Source of the DNA: Ophryocystis elektroscirrha
Taxonomy: Eukaryota > Apicomplexa > Conoidasida > Neogregarinorida > Ophryocystidae
Length of the DNA: 64,000 nucleotides
Assembly (NCBI GenBank): GCA_030141585.1
Contig: JAQIFP010000001.1
Span: forward strand, 124,001 to 188,000
Direction of reading: 5' to 3'
Positions 52,301 through 64,000 of this stretch are shown here, in pieces. The position numbers and the translations under genes were made by a program. Position 1 is the first letter of the stretch. Each line of letters begins with the position of its first letter. The notes under the pieces are model-generated. The model worked only from the letters and a program-made list of their open reading frames with translations. It searched no databases and was not told where the DNA came from.

Positions 52301-55300
52301 ATGATGATTTATCAAGGACCAACAGCTCTCCAAATTAATGAAACGTCTTCCCAAGATTCCGTCGATATTCCGACACCTGTGGTACCTAGAAATTTAGAAC
52401 CTGAAACTCCATTTGGACAGACATACAAAAGAAGGTATTACGAATCTAAACCAAAAGAGTGTAAGTTAGAACTTCTAATAGTGATTTACATTGGCATTTA
52501 TTGAATCTTTAGGTTTTGTAGAATCACAAACAGTTACAGCACCCTCAGCTAAAAGACTTAAACATCTTTCGGTTTTTCAAATGGATATAAATGAATCTGA
52601 CTCAAATAATAATTATATAAATTATAGCCCCAAAATATTAGTATGATTTAATCAAAATATATATTATTTAGCTTATTGAAGAGATAACAAATATTTTCCA
52701 AGATATGTTTGAAATAAGCAAAACAACTCTTGATCATCAAAAAATAGAAACAGTGACTAGATTGTTCAAAAGACCGTCATATATTGAAAGGTTAAAAGCC
52801 ATTAATCAGTTATTAAAATTGTTTGAATGCTACTCACTAAGCCTGGTAATCTTTGCTGCACTTAACACAAATTTACATTTTTGGTTTAAAATTACTCAAA
52901 AAAAATATAAAAATAATGTTAAACAACTTTATGTTAAATGTAATCAAATTAATAATATGTGTGTAATAAAAGTTGATATACCTTTCTTTATAACTGAAAC
53001 TAATCATATCAATTTATTTATAGTCTGTTTACGGTTTCAAATCGCAACCTAAACTAGAAAATATCAAATCATTCCACGTATCTTATTCTGTATTAAGTCT
53101 TTACTCTATACTTTGGTACTCTCCTTCCTTATGTAAAAACGAGGCGACAATGGACGTGTAAATTTATACTGATTTTATCTAATTTAATAAATAGGAATAT
53201 TGTATCAGAATCATTTAAACATATCATATCTAAAATGAAAATCGCGTTACTTTTTTGGTTCATTAAACATGGTAATCAGTACACTCTTATACTATAACTC
53301 ATAATTGGTTACTACGTGTGCATATAGTCATCAGTTATAATAGCATGTTTTTTTTAGGAAGTTCAGTAAATGCTAATGTTTCTTTGGATCACGTTATGCG
53401 CTCTCTTGAATTATTTGATTTCAATTGCATTGAAACAGATGTCCCTCCACAAGTTTTTGAAGAAGTTTCAAACCATATTGCTAGGTAAAGTTTAATTATT
53501 TATATTAATTTGCTTTTTTTACAAAGGATATTGTTGCATACTTCTTTTGAAATATATTTGAACTTACTAAATATTTGCGTTTTTAGATTAGCCTTGCTAG
53601 GAAATTTTCCTGAATTGTTTCAATTGCTCCACGTTTTTGAATCTAAGGATGATAGACTCGCAAGTGTTTTAACAGTAAATTTTTATTGTATTTCCAATAA
53701 AATCATAAAATAGACTGCACTGTTATCCCCCCACGTAGTTAGATCTATATCCGCTTATAAAAGTAATCTTTTCAATCCAGACTCGCATTCAAGATTTTTG
53801 ACTATCATTCAAAACGCAGTAAAGTAAAACTAATGACACCTTTATTGATATTTTTTAGAACAAGTTTGATCGAAGAAGATATAAATATAAGTGTTTATTT
53901 GAAGCGCTCAGTTTTTGCTAAAACAGCCGGAGTATTAAGTGGAGATGAGACATTAATTGATTTCACTATTTTTAGAGTATACATTAATACATTATATATT
54001 GCAAAATAAGGTATTTCCTAATTCTTGGCTGGCATCTTTTATTATTGGCATATTCTGGAGAAATCTGGAGCAACCGAAAATAGTTTCTGAACTGTGTCAA
54101 GTTGCAGGAGATACTTTTGATGAAGTTGGAGATTTTGTTGCTTTTTTTTTTGCAAGGTAATAATTAACTCACCTGAAACCACACTTACAGTTGGCTTGAA
54201 TCTCATCCTAAGTTTGAAGATACAACAACGCTAAGCAATGAACCATTTGCTTACCTTCTTTCAAATGATATCTCAAAGGTTTACTCATAAATATTTAATC
54301 ATTTTTCCAGTTAACTAAATGGTTAGATTCTCAATCGGAACTTTTGATTTCACCTGTATTGATTGAACTTTTGATTTGTGATCACCATTTCAGTCAACCG
54401 GTTTGAAAAATAAAGAATATAATCATTTTTTTCTAAGGAATTAAAAGCGGCAAATATATTGCTTAAATTCATTATATCGCTACCTGAAGAACTTAAAGAA
54501 ATAGCATACTTCTATTATTCCGTTTTTTTGCAAGAAGGCCGACATGAAAGTATTAATAGTCAAGTATATATTATATTCCCTTAAATATATCAAATTAGTT
54601 GTTAACCAGGAAAAAAAAAATTGAGCAACTAGGTAATATATTGATTGAAACAAGTCTCTTAGAAAAATCAGCATATCAAAGACGTTCTAGATATGAATAC
54701 ATTGTCCATCAAAACGGTAAGATTTTTAAACATTATCATAGATATTAATATAATTAATCTGAAAATAACATTTACTAGAAGATGAAATCGAAAAAAATCG
54801 TAACCCAGCTGACTTTTTTGAAGATCTGATTGCTATGGACAAGACAAAAGCAGTTCATCCAATCATTGGCTGTTACAGAGAACAAAAAACTGCTATAGAA
54901 ACTATTTTGTATGGCTTGCTGTCAAAAGTTCGCAATGTAAAATATTTTGAAGACTACAATATTGCAATATTCACCTACGATTATATCATAGCAGAAGAAC
55001 CAATAAAATCAATCACAAAATACACTGATTATTTGCTTTCAATTTCAAAAGTAAAACAAACAAGATTAAATTATAATTGAAAGAACGTTTCTATACGATT
55101 ATATTTGTATGCAAACTAACTTAACATGGATACATAATTACGTATATACATATACATATATTCAGTCATTATTATGTAAATTATTAGCTTAACTTTAATA
55201 AAAGTAACACTATCATCTATTCAAATATAGTATTTTATATATATATTTTAAAAAATTATTGTAAAAATTTGGTTTTAGTTAGTTATTTCGGAACTGAAGA

Positions 55301-56374
55301 AAAAAGCTTATGAGTCTAAATGTCCTGAAACTGCTGAAAATGTGGTCCTTATTGCATGCCGTTACGAGTTCATATACTTAACAAACGAATTATTGAAAGA
55401 AATTGACATATTAGAACAAGGACAAGATTCCTTAACACTGACCTTATCGGATGTAATGGACGACGGCGCTTTAGATGATATGAAAGTTGCTCACTGGCGG
55501 TCTTCCTTAAAATTAAAATTAAAGAAAACAGTAGAACATGAAATTGCGAAATCGACTATAACTGACTTGATGGGTAATCTGCCTTCAAAAAATACTAAAT
55601 CTGCATTATTTTATTACAAAAACATTGAAAATTTTTGTAGAAGTACTCGTATTCAAAGATCCAAAAGAAGGGTTTAAAGTTCCAGAATGTTTTCTACAGT
55701 ATCTTGATAAATATTCTACAGAACTAATTTTGACCAAAGAACTAACAATATTAGCTCAATTGATCCAATACATTCCTATGATGCAAGTTGGTTATTGCTT
55801 CATTCATTTTTAACAGAAAGGGTTAAATAAATTTGGATCTTACAACTCCTGGCAAACATATGAAAAGGAGCAAGTAAGAGCAAATTTACTTTCAATTTAA
55901 AACGATTGAAAGAAAACAGAATCAGTTTTATTTAATTATTAGTCATTACTAATAATTATTTCTTTTTAGCAAAAAGTTTCATAATTGATTATTTTAGTTT
56001 AGTGAAGCCGCTCACTGGGTCATTGCTCATTTATGCTCTACAGCAAACGTTATATCAGTGTGCTGTATTGGCTTGTTATTTGAAGTAATCAAAGCCTGCA
56101 TTCAAATCCCAAGTAAAACCTAGTTTACAGTTTATTTTATCTTTAGATTTTTTTACAAATGAAGTTTTGATAAAACTATCGGAATTTTGGGCACAGTACG
56201 AGCATCAAATGTTTCAATGGTCACGAAATGCGCCAGGTATTTTCAGGAAAAAAAAATTACTTACTAACAGATCCCTGGAATCCATTTTTAGATACTGGCA
56301 AAACTGTTAGAGAAAAATTCACTGAAACTTTATCTAAAGCAAGTTTGAGATTTTCATATTATGGAAATCCTTGA
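52301..56374 (+). CDS. Large alpha-solenoid nuclear protein, NELF-B-like (tentative)
   Basis: About 17 exons with mostly short introns; ATG at 52301 and stop at 56374, roughly 950 aa. The N-terminus is disordered (TPVVPRNLEPETPFG; then SAKRLKHLSVFQ, a possible nuclear signal). The rest is all-helical: ERLKAINQLLKLFECY, FNCIETDVPPQVFEEVSN, FPELFQLLHVFESKDDRL, EVGDFVAFFFARWLESHP, TKWLDSQSELLISPVLIELL, LLSKVRNVKYFEDYNIAIF, LKEIDILEQGQDSLTLTLSD, VFKDPKEGFKVPECFLQYL and AAHWVIAHLCSTANVIS. The order of the motifs VRNVKY, a GQxxLxxxLSxxM-like stretch, VFK-PK and a helix after the Q-A element resembles metazoan NELF-B (COBRA1), which pauses RNA polymerase II. This is a by-eye resemblance only. It could be another HEAT-like protein. 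The gene itself is well supported. Confidence 0.6.
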
Positions 56375-56461
56375 TTATTTTCTAATTTTTTATGTAGTTC
56401 TAACTAAGAGATCCATTATCATGTTAAAACAATAAATAATTAAAAAATTATTATAAATAAA

Positions 56462-57364
56462 TTAAGACAAGTTCAAGATATCTAACTCTGACTTCAAATT
56501 TTCGATACATTCATGGCGATTATTTTCTTTAAAAATATATGTACCAGCAACAAATACATTTGCACCAGCTTTTCTTGCCATCTAATCAATTTTGAATGAT
56601 TATAATTTATACCTTAGCAGTTTCATTATTAATTCCTCCATCGACTTGGATATTAATTTTAGGATAATCTTTTCTTGCAGCTTCAACTTTTTCTAAAACT
56701 TCAGGCATAAACTTTTGACCTCCGAACCCCGGCTCAACAGTCATAAAAAGTATTGTATGAACCAAGCCTATTTATTGTAATTATATCAATAAATTCTAAC
56801 CTGTATTTAAAATTTCTTTAATTTGATTATAAGCAGTTTTTGGTTTAATAGCTAATCCAACTTTCATGCCGTTCATTTGAATCGCTTTTGATAACTCGAT
56901 TGCTCTTTTGCTATCACAATTCACAGCTTCAAAGTGAAAAGTGTACAAGTCAGCACCAGCCTCCTTCATAGGATTTACCCAGAATTCCGGTTTTTCCACC
57001 ATTAAATGACAATCAAAAAAATATTTGCCACGATTTAAGCATCCATTTAAACTCTTGATTACTGGAGGACCGATACTTATATTCGGTACAAAAGCTCTAT
57101 TAGTAAAAAAAATACCTTAGTATTGAATATACAATTTAACTGCTTTTTATAATGTAGCAAATATAATAACATAGTCAATTATGTGAAAAGTAATGATACT
57201 ATGCCCTCACCCGTCCTAAATGCATTAGTATAATTATAAAATAATACCATAATGTCCAAATGAACCCAATTTTTCTCAATGTTCTGATCAGTTATTGATA
57301 ATACATCTTCTTTTAAAGTAGCCAAATTTGAAGCTAGTATTGAAGGAGCTATAATAACTTCCAT
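56462..57364 (-). CDS. RPE: Ribulose-phosphate 3-epimerase
   Basis: Interconverts ribulose-5-phosphate and xylulose-5-phosphate in the pentose phosphate pathway (TIM barrel with a metal centre). Start at ATG 57364 with [13 protein letters not shown]. Exon 1 ends HLDIM, a 5-nt exon GACGG (57215-57211) supplies the next codons, and the next exon continues [16 protein letters not shown], restoring the hallmark HLDIMDGAFVPN. Further motifs: [50 protein letters not shown] and [12 protein letters not shown], followed by [13 protein letters not shown]. The metal and catalytic residues (His and Asp of HxD, the His of CHLMV, Asp of VDGG) are present. About six exons. Usual length for the family (about 225-230 aa). 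Confidence 0.96.
57211..57215 (-). other. 5-nt microexon of the RPE gene
   Basis: Sequence GACGG between the acceptor ...GCATTTAG and the donor GTGAGG. Exon 1 ends after ATG (phase 0) and the next exon begins A GCT TTT. Only inclusion of these five bases gives Met-Asp-Gly-Ala-Phe-Val-Pro-Asn, the invariant epimerase motif. Skipping loses the Asp-Gly pair and shifts the frame. Confidence 0.88.
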
Positions 57365-57623
57365 TGCGTTATTCTACTATTCAAAAATTCTATCTTGTCA
57401 AAAAATAATTATTAGACAGTAATTTTTTTTTGTCCTAATAATAATGTTCATAATATTGCTTAAAGTGATCGTTTTATGAATTATAATAAAGTATCTTTAA
57501 TTCAGTTTTAAGCAAAAATTATTGCTAAATAATTAACTAAAAAATTCTAAAAAAAAATAAAAATTCATGAGCTTTATATACAAAGAAAATTTCTATCATA
57601 TAATATTGAGAACTATTACTATG

Positions 57624-60600
57624 TTACACTTTTCCATACAAAGCGTAAAATACATTATTTTGATGTGTTTCATTTGACAAAACAGTTTGATGATCTCCAT
57701 AAAACTCTGTGAGCTGAACAAAAATTAATTTACACTACATAATTACTTACAAATACTAAAACATTTTCATCAGGTTTGAATTCATGATTTGTACTTGTGA
57801 AATATTTATAAACGAAATGTGATGGTTTTGCAATATTTTTTTTTTCTGATACATTGTTTTTTTGGAGGGAGTGTGATACCTGAAATAATATATGGCTGAA
57901 GAAATAATTTCATATGAATATGGTATTTTTCAAGTTTGTTCAACAAATATTATTAAGTTCGTAACACTTCGTACATTAAATGTAAAAGACAATTTTTATC
58001 AATCATGAAATTATGAAAAATAAATTTATAATAATGTGAATATAAATATACACAACTCAAGCAAAATTTTATATAAAGATTCTCTAATTAATTAATACAA
58101 ATTATGATACAATTATAACTTTACTTGTAGAGAACCGTTCCATTTTTTGAACTTGCCTCCAAACACATTTTTGCTGTTGGCATATCTTAATCTGAATGCT
58201 TCATTAGCAATTCTTTCTCCCATCCAAAAAGGTACTATTCTATCATTTATACCGTGATATACGTGCAATTCAAAAGTATTCCATAATGTAGGATGTAAAT
58301 CAAGAAGCTTGTATAATCGTTTAATTGATGATAGGTTGTCCCAATTTACATCCGGCTCTGTAAAAGAACGAAGAACTGATTTAAGTAAAGGTCTGAAGCC
58401 GAATGGTATACCAATATAAGCTGTAGCCCATTCACTAACAGAAGTAAATGGAGCTATCAAAATAATTTTATTTAATTCAATACGCTTCAAAGGGTAATCA
58501 AAATCTCCACACTGTAATAAGGGTCCCAGATGAAATGAAGACATACTCGCTCTCTGTCTCTCAGCTATGCATAAGTCTTCAATAATATTACAAGCAACAT
58601 TCAATGCAACAGCTGCTCCTAGTGAATAACCCAAAAAATGTATGTCTAGTTGAGATAGAGATGACGGATAATTTTTAGAGAGCACATAAATGGCATTTTT
58701 TATAGACTACATACACATTTGTATTAAATTGATAATATAATAAAATCATAGCTATTTTATTATTAATTACTTGTATAGCACTATCAGTTATAGACAACGT
58801 ATTAGGTTTTCCAATGGATTTTCCATACCCTGGATAATCTATTAATAATGTGGCTGTTCGTATAATATAAGTTTGAGGAGGTTTTAGGTAATTGATGTCA
58901 AATGATGCTATCGAGCATTGTGGGTTTGATGTGTCATATGAATTTGGCGAATGCTTGTCTATAAGTTTGAACAGATTTTTTGGTATTTCGACAAGTGGTC
59001 TAAGATTACGAGGTTTTTTATCACAATGTTTCTCAAACATAGAGCATTCATTTTGTCTACATATGTAATAATTCAAATATCTACTTATAAATGGTAACCA
59101 ATCTAATCCAATCATATCTTTACCCGAAAAACACACAAGCAAAACAAACTTTTGAGGCTCTAAAACTGGAGACTCTAATGTGCCCAGTCGTAAGGAATTT
59201 GTTTCCATTTTTTCAGAGTTATTACTTTTGTGATTGTCATTTTTATCTACCGTCAGGGAAGAAATATGTATTTCATTTAAAGGAGAAGATTCCACGTATA
59301 GAGGTTTGGACATGCTTGTAGATTTAATAATTCGAGCAAATGGTTCTTTTGAACGAATCAGCTGTTTGGATTTACATAAAGTTACGAAACGTAAATGGAC
59401 TGGAAGTTGAAGAAGTGTTTTCACATATTGAGGAACCTTTATATATACAGGAAACAAATTAGCCGGGTAGAATCCACATATGTCTAATTTATTAGCTTGA
59501 GTTTTTATATATTTCAATATATTGGGATCTTCTTTTCTTTTTGAAGATTTGAACAAATACTCATCTAAAATCGTTTATTAAGATGAAAAATCAAATTTAA
59601 ATGAATACTTTTATCTATGTACAAAGCAAATACTATAATATTATATATTTATTATATAATATTATATATATTATATATATTTAATATAATAGTATAAAAT
59701 AATAATATTATTAAAATTAAAATGTTTCAAAATAAATATATAATAAAAGTATGTATGACAAAATTATATTCATTATATATCACAAAAAGCCTAATTTACT
59801 TGGGATATAATTATACTTCAAATCATTGGAATCATTTTTAACAGCTGGCAGCAGTCCAAAACTATTATTTTCGTCAAAAAGATGTTTCATGGGACTACAA
59901 AAAATTTCTTTGCCCGTGAGTAGATTTAACATTGTGGATTCATTAGGTAGGTGGGTGGAATCTTTGGATAAACTTGGCATCAAATATGATTCATTGTTCT
60001 GACTATAGGTCTTTAAGACAGAGAACTGAAAAGAAGTTAGTGTAAAAGGAGGAATAAGATAACTTGTGTAAACAGGAAGAAGACAATATTCTCTGAAAAA
60101 CATACCATACAATGTGTCTAATATTTTTATTAAATGAAAAAAAAATTCAATTGCTCAACAATCATGTAAATGTATTATATTCAAAGAAAAGTAATTAAAA
60201 AATTTTAAACAAACTTTATTAACATACAAGTTGTACTGTGCTACGTAAAAACTTGTTTTTTTTTTGTCAATACTTACGAGGCTTTTTCATCATAGTCTAA
60301 ATTAGAATATGCTGAAAATGACTGGGACCAAGCATTTTCTTGAATGAGTTTATGCTCTATATCACTTGTTAAAACAGAGTCGGTTACGGGTGAAATATGT
60401 TTTCTATAAAGGTTACTATGGACACTTGTTGCACAACTAGACAGAGGATAAATAAATGTCCAATTTAACTCAAAAACTGAGGACATTCGTGTATATGTTA
60501 GTAAAGATTGTGAAGTCATACTTTGATAGGAACGCGGACTGTAACATATTGTAAGCTGAAGTTCTCTCGCTTTACCAATCAGTTGAGACGTTTGAGCTGA

Positions 60601-60744
60601 TTTGTTTAAGAGATTGCAATTTTTCCAAACAGTATTACAATGAATACAACGACCGTTGGTAGTAAATGATATACTCTTCACTGATTCTGAATTATCTGTA
60701 GAAATTAATTCCCAAGAATCTATCAAATTACATGTCTCATTCAT
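57624..60744 (-). CDS. Alpha/beta-hydrolase fold protein with long N-terminal region
   Basis: Serine hydrolase or lipase-like protein of roughly 800 aa. The start at 60744 opens a region of about 300 aa with CxxC-type cysteines (GRCIHCNTVW) and no known motif. Then FVLLVCFSGKDMIGLDWLPF begins the fold, followed by LLIDYPGYGKSIGKPN (oxyanion region). The nucleophile elbow is FLGYSLGAAVAL (G-x-S-x-G) in the exon at 58685-58113. The acid residue sits in VYHGINDRIVPFW. The likely catalytic His is in the last exon (EFYGDHQTVLSN). The triad therefore looks complete. There is one insertion before the acid strand and one (about 60 aa) between acid and His. The arrangement resembles the BEM46/ABHD17-like class. 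The substrate is unknown. Six or seven exons. Confidence 0.82.
59637..59715. repeat. TA-rich low-complexity tract in an intron
   Basis: About 80 bp of almost pure A/T with repeated TATAATATTATATAT-like palindromic units, inside an intron of the alpha/beta-hydrolase gene. No function is suggested. Confidence 0.8.
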
Positions 60745-62054
60745 ATTCCGAATACTTCATTACATACAGCTTAATCAATCCGTTCCGTTTGCAAATTGTA
60801 TAAAAAAATTGTTTTTAATGCTTGTTTACATAAAGTTCGTATCAAAAAAATATTACTATCATGAAACTAGTGAAAATGAGTGAAATCTATGTCATCTATA
60901 ATATTTTTCAAGAAGGCCAGTTCAGTTACTACAATAAAAAATTCAGAATTTTACAATTATTGCAATCGTTATATTGTATTATACTACTACAAATGTAAAC
61001 AATAAATAACAAACGTTATACACTCCACATTATTTGTGATAAAGTAACAAATTAAATTTTGTGAATTTTTATGGATTGATTCCTTGAATTCTACAATTTA
61101 TAGCCTCATATTGCAAATAGTTTCTACGATAGATACATTTATTCCTTTTATTTTGAAATAAGTTTATACTTACTTATTTTTACAATCTAGCTACTAAAAG
61201 GGTATTTTTCAATGATATGACATACTAAATTCAAAAGGTAATTTAAACGTATATTTATTAACTGGAAGTTAACATTTTTTTCGCACTATCTTTTTTTTTT
61301 TTTTTAAATTTAATACTATTACTAAATTTTCGTATAGGACATTTGTGCATATATCAAACTGGTAAGTATTCCACCAAATTCATCTTTTTTGATCGTTACA
61401 TATATTTTGATATATTGTATATATATATATATATATAGCTAGAATTTAATTTCTTGATAAATGATAATTATACAACAGCAAACTTTTTACAGTACAGTTC
61501 TAAAAAATATACATAATAAATTTGACTTTTCTCTTGATGCATCAAGATCTTCTTAAGTTATAGTTTATTACTTTATATTATTACCTTATATTCGGAATTT
61601 AAGTAATGTTGTAAGAGCATTAGTAAAGCTTCACTTTTTCTTCCGAAACAAAATAAAAAGCTTTTTTTTTCTAACAATCATTTCAAAAAAAAAAAAAAAA
61701 TTCTTATACTACGAAATTGTATAAAAAGAAAAATATAAAATTTCAATTAGTAATTATTATTTTTATATTTGCCCATGAAAGTATAACTTTTGGGTTATAT
61801 ATATCTAAAATAATCTTCATAAAGAATATTCAAGAGATAAAGTTCAATTGTATTGTGCAAATTAATTGGGTACGCTTTACGCATTCTATCTGACATTATA
61901 GGATGAATTTTAGTGCGTACCGTATATGATTCAATCTTAGCATCTAAAACTAATTTTAAAGGAATTTTTTTCTTATTTTATAATATTTGAAGCGATTCAA
62001 ATATTAACAATAAATGTTATGACCTGAATAAAAATGAATCTATAGTTTTTGTAC
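60745..62054. other. 1.3-kb gene-free region
   Basis: The longest stretch in the window without a gene. It lies between the hydrolase start and the 3' end of the phosphatase gene. It is very AT-rich, with T/A homopolymers (61291-61305, 61687-61700) and a TA run at 61418-61437. I find no frame of protein-like composition, no tRNA, no snRNA-like conserved box and no tandem repeat. It must contain the hydrolase promoter and the phosphatase 3' UTR. Confidence 0.6.
61418..61437. repeat. (TA)n microsatellite
   Basis: About ten uninterrupted TA dinucleotides in the gene-free region. Confidence 0.9.
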
Positions 62055-64000
62055 CTATAGATTCGAAACAGATGATCTATCGCTGTTTAACTGTGTATTT
62101 TGATCATCAGGGTTAAAATTTACATTTTGGTGTAAATGTAACCGATCAATATAATCCCAAAAACTATAAATAGTGTTTGATAACATTATTTCATAATGTT
62201 CGGAGTACTAAACAATTAAATTATAATTTAATAAATCTTTACTTCCGGTCGTAGAGACACAACTATTTTAGGCTTTTCGTTTGAAGGGTACAAAATTTTC
62301 CAAAATGCTTCACTTTCGGAATTTTCGGCAAATTTGTAAAATTCCCATTCATAGTCTATATATATGATATATTAATATAAGCTTACTTCCACGAGTGTCA
62401 AAAAAACACATCTGTACTATGAAATCGTAAAAAAAAAACTTCAAAATAATTTCTGAGTGTACTGCTTGGCTTCCTTCCCACAAAAAATACTAAGTATAAT
62501 AAAAATTAATTTCGTTAATAATTTAATTGATAATTTTAATTAATGCTAAGTGACATTAATGTCGTATAATAAATCGCAAACAATTGATTATATTTATTTA
62601 CCTGCTTATTATTTCGAAGAATGTAAAAGAACCGGGGGTCAAGAGTTATATCTGAGGGCATCCACTCATTTTTCCGAGAATTAAAAGTAGCTACAGGAAC
62701 TGCAACAAGAAAAGTTGCTTTTTTATCGTGTATCGATATTCGAAGTAAACTGTTTTCAAAGTCACCAGAAACTTTATTGGTATCATCTTGACATTGAGCT
62801 TTAGATAAGTAGATTTTAGCGAAACTGCTCAAACATAACGGAGGCGCTTTATTGGTGTTTATTCTTAAATCAAACAAATCATATAATTTATCTTTGATTC
62901 CACATTTGGGTGATATGAATACTGATTTATTCAAATCATCACAAATGGGATGGTTATAGCTCTGATTTATAGAAAGTTGTTTTTCTAGCTTCAACAAAAC
63001 AAACGTAAATCCTGTATTTGGATTACACGTAGCTCTAGCCGAACGGACCTATTCAAATATACATAAAGTTATTATTAGTCATACGATATCGAAAGCATCT
63101 TGAAACTTGATTCTAGCTATCCATATTAAGTAAGCCAATGCCACTGTTGAGGACCTTGATACACCTAAAAATGCATTATTATGTTAAATTTCACCTTCAC
63201 AGCAATGAATTAAAACGCGGTTAATATTATTATCGGATAGTACGTATAACATGTATAACAGTATATTGGGCAATATTGATTGCAGTTCTGATATGTATTC
63301 TCTACTATCCTGATTGATTATGAATATTTCTCAAATCATGAATTACTTGTAATATAAATGTTGCATAATAAAAGTCATTAGGAAAATAGTTCAAACATAC
63401 ATCACCAGCCATATTTATGATATGTGTTATTTTATTTTGATGTAATGATTTAATATTTGAAGCTACGTTTGAACCAGATATATAAATTCTACTGGCATCA
63501 AATATTTCGGAGCAACAATTCCGATACTTCAACAATTTCGATTTAGACTCCGACCATTCACATAAAGAATTATAACTGTTCTCAGATTCACTGATGCAGT
63601 CTGAATCTTGAAGTTTTTCAACGTATTCAAAACATCTCTCAGCAACAAAATGACAATGGTTTTTGAAGCGGTTTATTCCACTAAGTTTATTTTTATCGTG
63701 AATGCAGACGCCAAACAAGTCTGTTTTATTCGCTGTTTTTTCATTACGATGTTTTCTGTCACACGAATGTTTAGAATTTTTTTCATGATTAGGTGATGCC
63801 AGCGAAGAGTTTCTTGATAATTTGGGCTTGGTCTCCAATTTGGACAAATCTAAAGGAATTTTTATTGGTTTGGAAAGAGGCAATTTATTTAAAGTAAACT
63901 TTTCTGTTGTTTGTGTTGATATTGGATTTAAATCTTTATAAAGTATTCCTTTGGAGATAACTTTACACTTAGTTGAAGAAATTTGCTTATGTTTGAAAGA
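62055..64000 (-). CDS. MKP1-like dual-specificity phosphatase with C-terminal gelsolin-like region (5' partial)
   Basis: Tyrosine/threonine phosphatase of the plant-MKP1 type. The frame is open at 64000, so the start is outside the window. The N-terminal part is disordered and basic. The DSP domain begins ASRIYISGSNVASNIKSL, then ITHIINMAGDVCLNYFPND. The active site is IHCCEGVSRSSTVALAYL (HCx5R), split by an intron after the first Gly, then IKFQDAFDIVRSARATCNPN and GFTFVLLKLEKQL. The last two are characteristic of plant MKP1. After it come YDLFDLRINTNKAPPL, SLLRISIHDKKATFLVAVPV, WEFYKFAENSESEAFWKIL and PKIVVSLRPE, which look like a gelsolin-type domain, as in MKP1. It stops at 62055. The likely substrate, a MAP kinase, is inferred from the family. 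Confidence 0.85.

Noticed and set aside
59091..59321. Plus-strand frame opposite the hydrolase gene
   Set aside because: Antisense shadow; the minus-strand exon has clear hydrolase motifs.

Overview
The window is nuclear DNA from an AT-rich, compact, intron-rich unicellular eukaryote. The evidence is spliceosomal GT-AG introns (many only 31-60 nt, few above 200 nt), a nuclear-type tRNA-Gly(GCC), and purely eukaryotic gene content: condensin II, VPS13, the U4/U6.U5 tri-snRNP 27K protein, eIF4A-III, RUVBL1, TIM23, the ADP/ATP carrier and TYW1. The standard genetic code fits every gene. A MORN-repeat membrane protein, a plant-MKP1-like phosphatase and the very short introns fit an alveolate, perhaps an apicomplexan relative. 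That placement is an inference of low confidence. The window has a 100-N assembly gap at 42590-42689, and genes run off both ends.

Layout, 0-14.4 kb: a PP2A-group phosphatase (+, 5' end outside the window); a secreted protein with nine 24-bp repeats (-); a giant gene (-, 3053-12572) for a protein of about 3,056 aa with a cadherin-like ectodomain, a polytopic membrane core, a MORN array and C-terminal C2-like domains; tRNA-Gly; and a small lysine-rich protein (+).

14.4-37.7 kb: condensin-II subunit CAP-D3 (-), an unassigned protein of about 850 aa (-), SNRNP27 (+), and a 13.2-kb VPS13 gene (-) whose start lies 94 bp from the start of TYW1.

37.8-46.6 kb (+): TYW1, TIM23, ADP/ATP carrier, ADAT2 (cut by the gap), an RRM-SPOC protein and a Sec66/Sec71-like translocon subunit.

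46.5-64 kb: eIF4A-III (-), RUVBL1/pontin (-), a small unknown protein (+), a two-TM coiled-coil protein (-), a solenoid protein resembling NELF-B (+), ribulose-phosphate 3-epimerase with a 5-nt microexon (-), a long alpha/beta hydrolase (-), a 1.3-kb gene-free stretch, and an MKP1-like dual-specificity phosphatase (-, 5' end outside the window).

The genes do not form a pathway. They are housekeeping genes packed tightly: convergent stop codons lie 16 to about 130 bp apart, and several divergent pairs share intergenic regions of 94-320 bp. All exon models were built by hand from reading-frame continuity and GT-AG signals. Single exon edges can be off, while most family calls rest on recognisable motifs.
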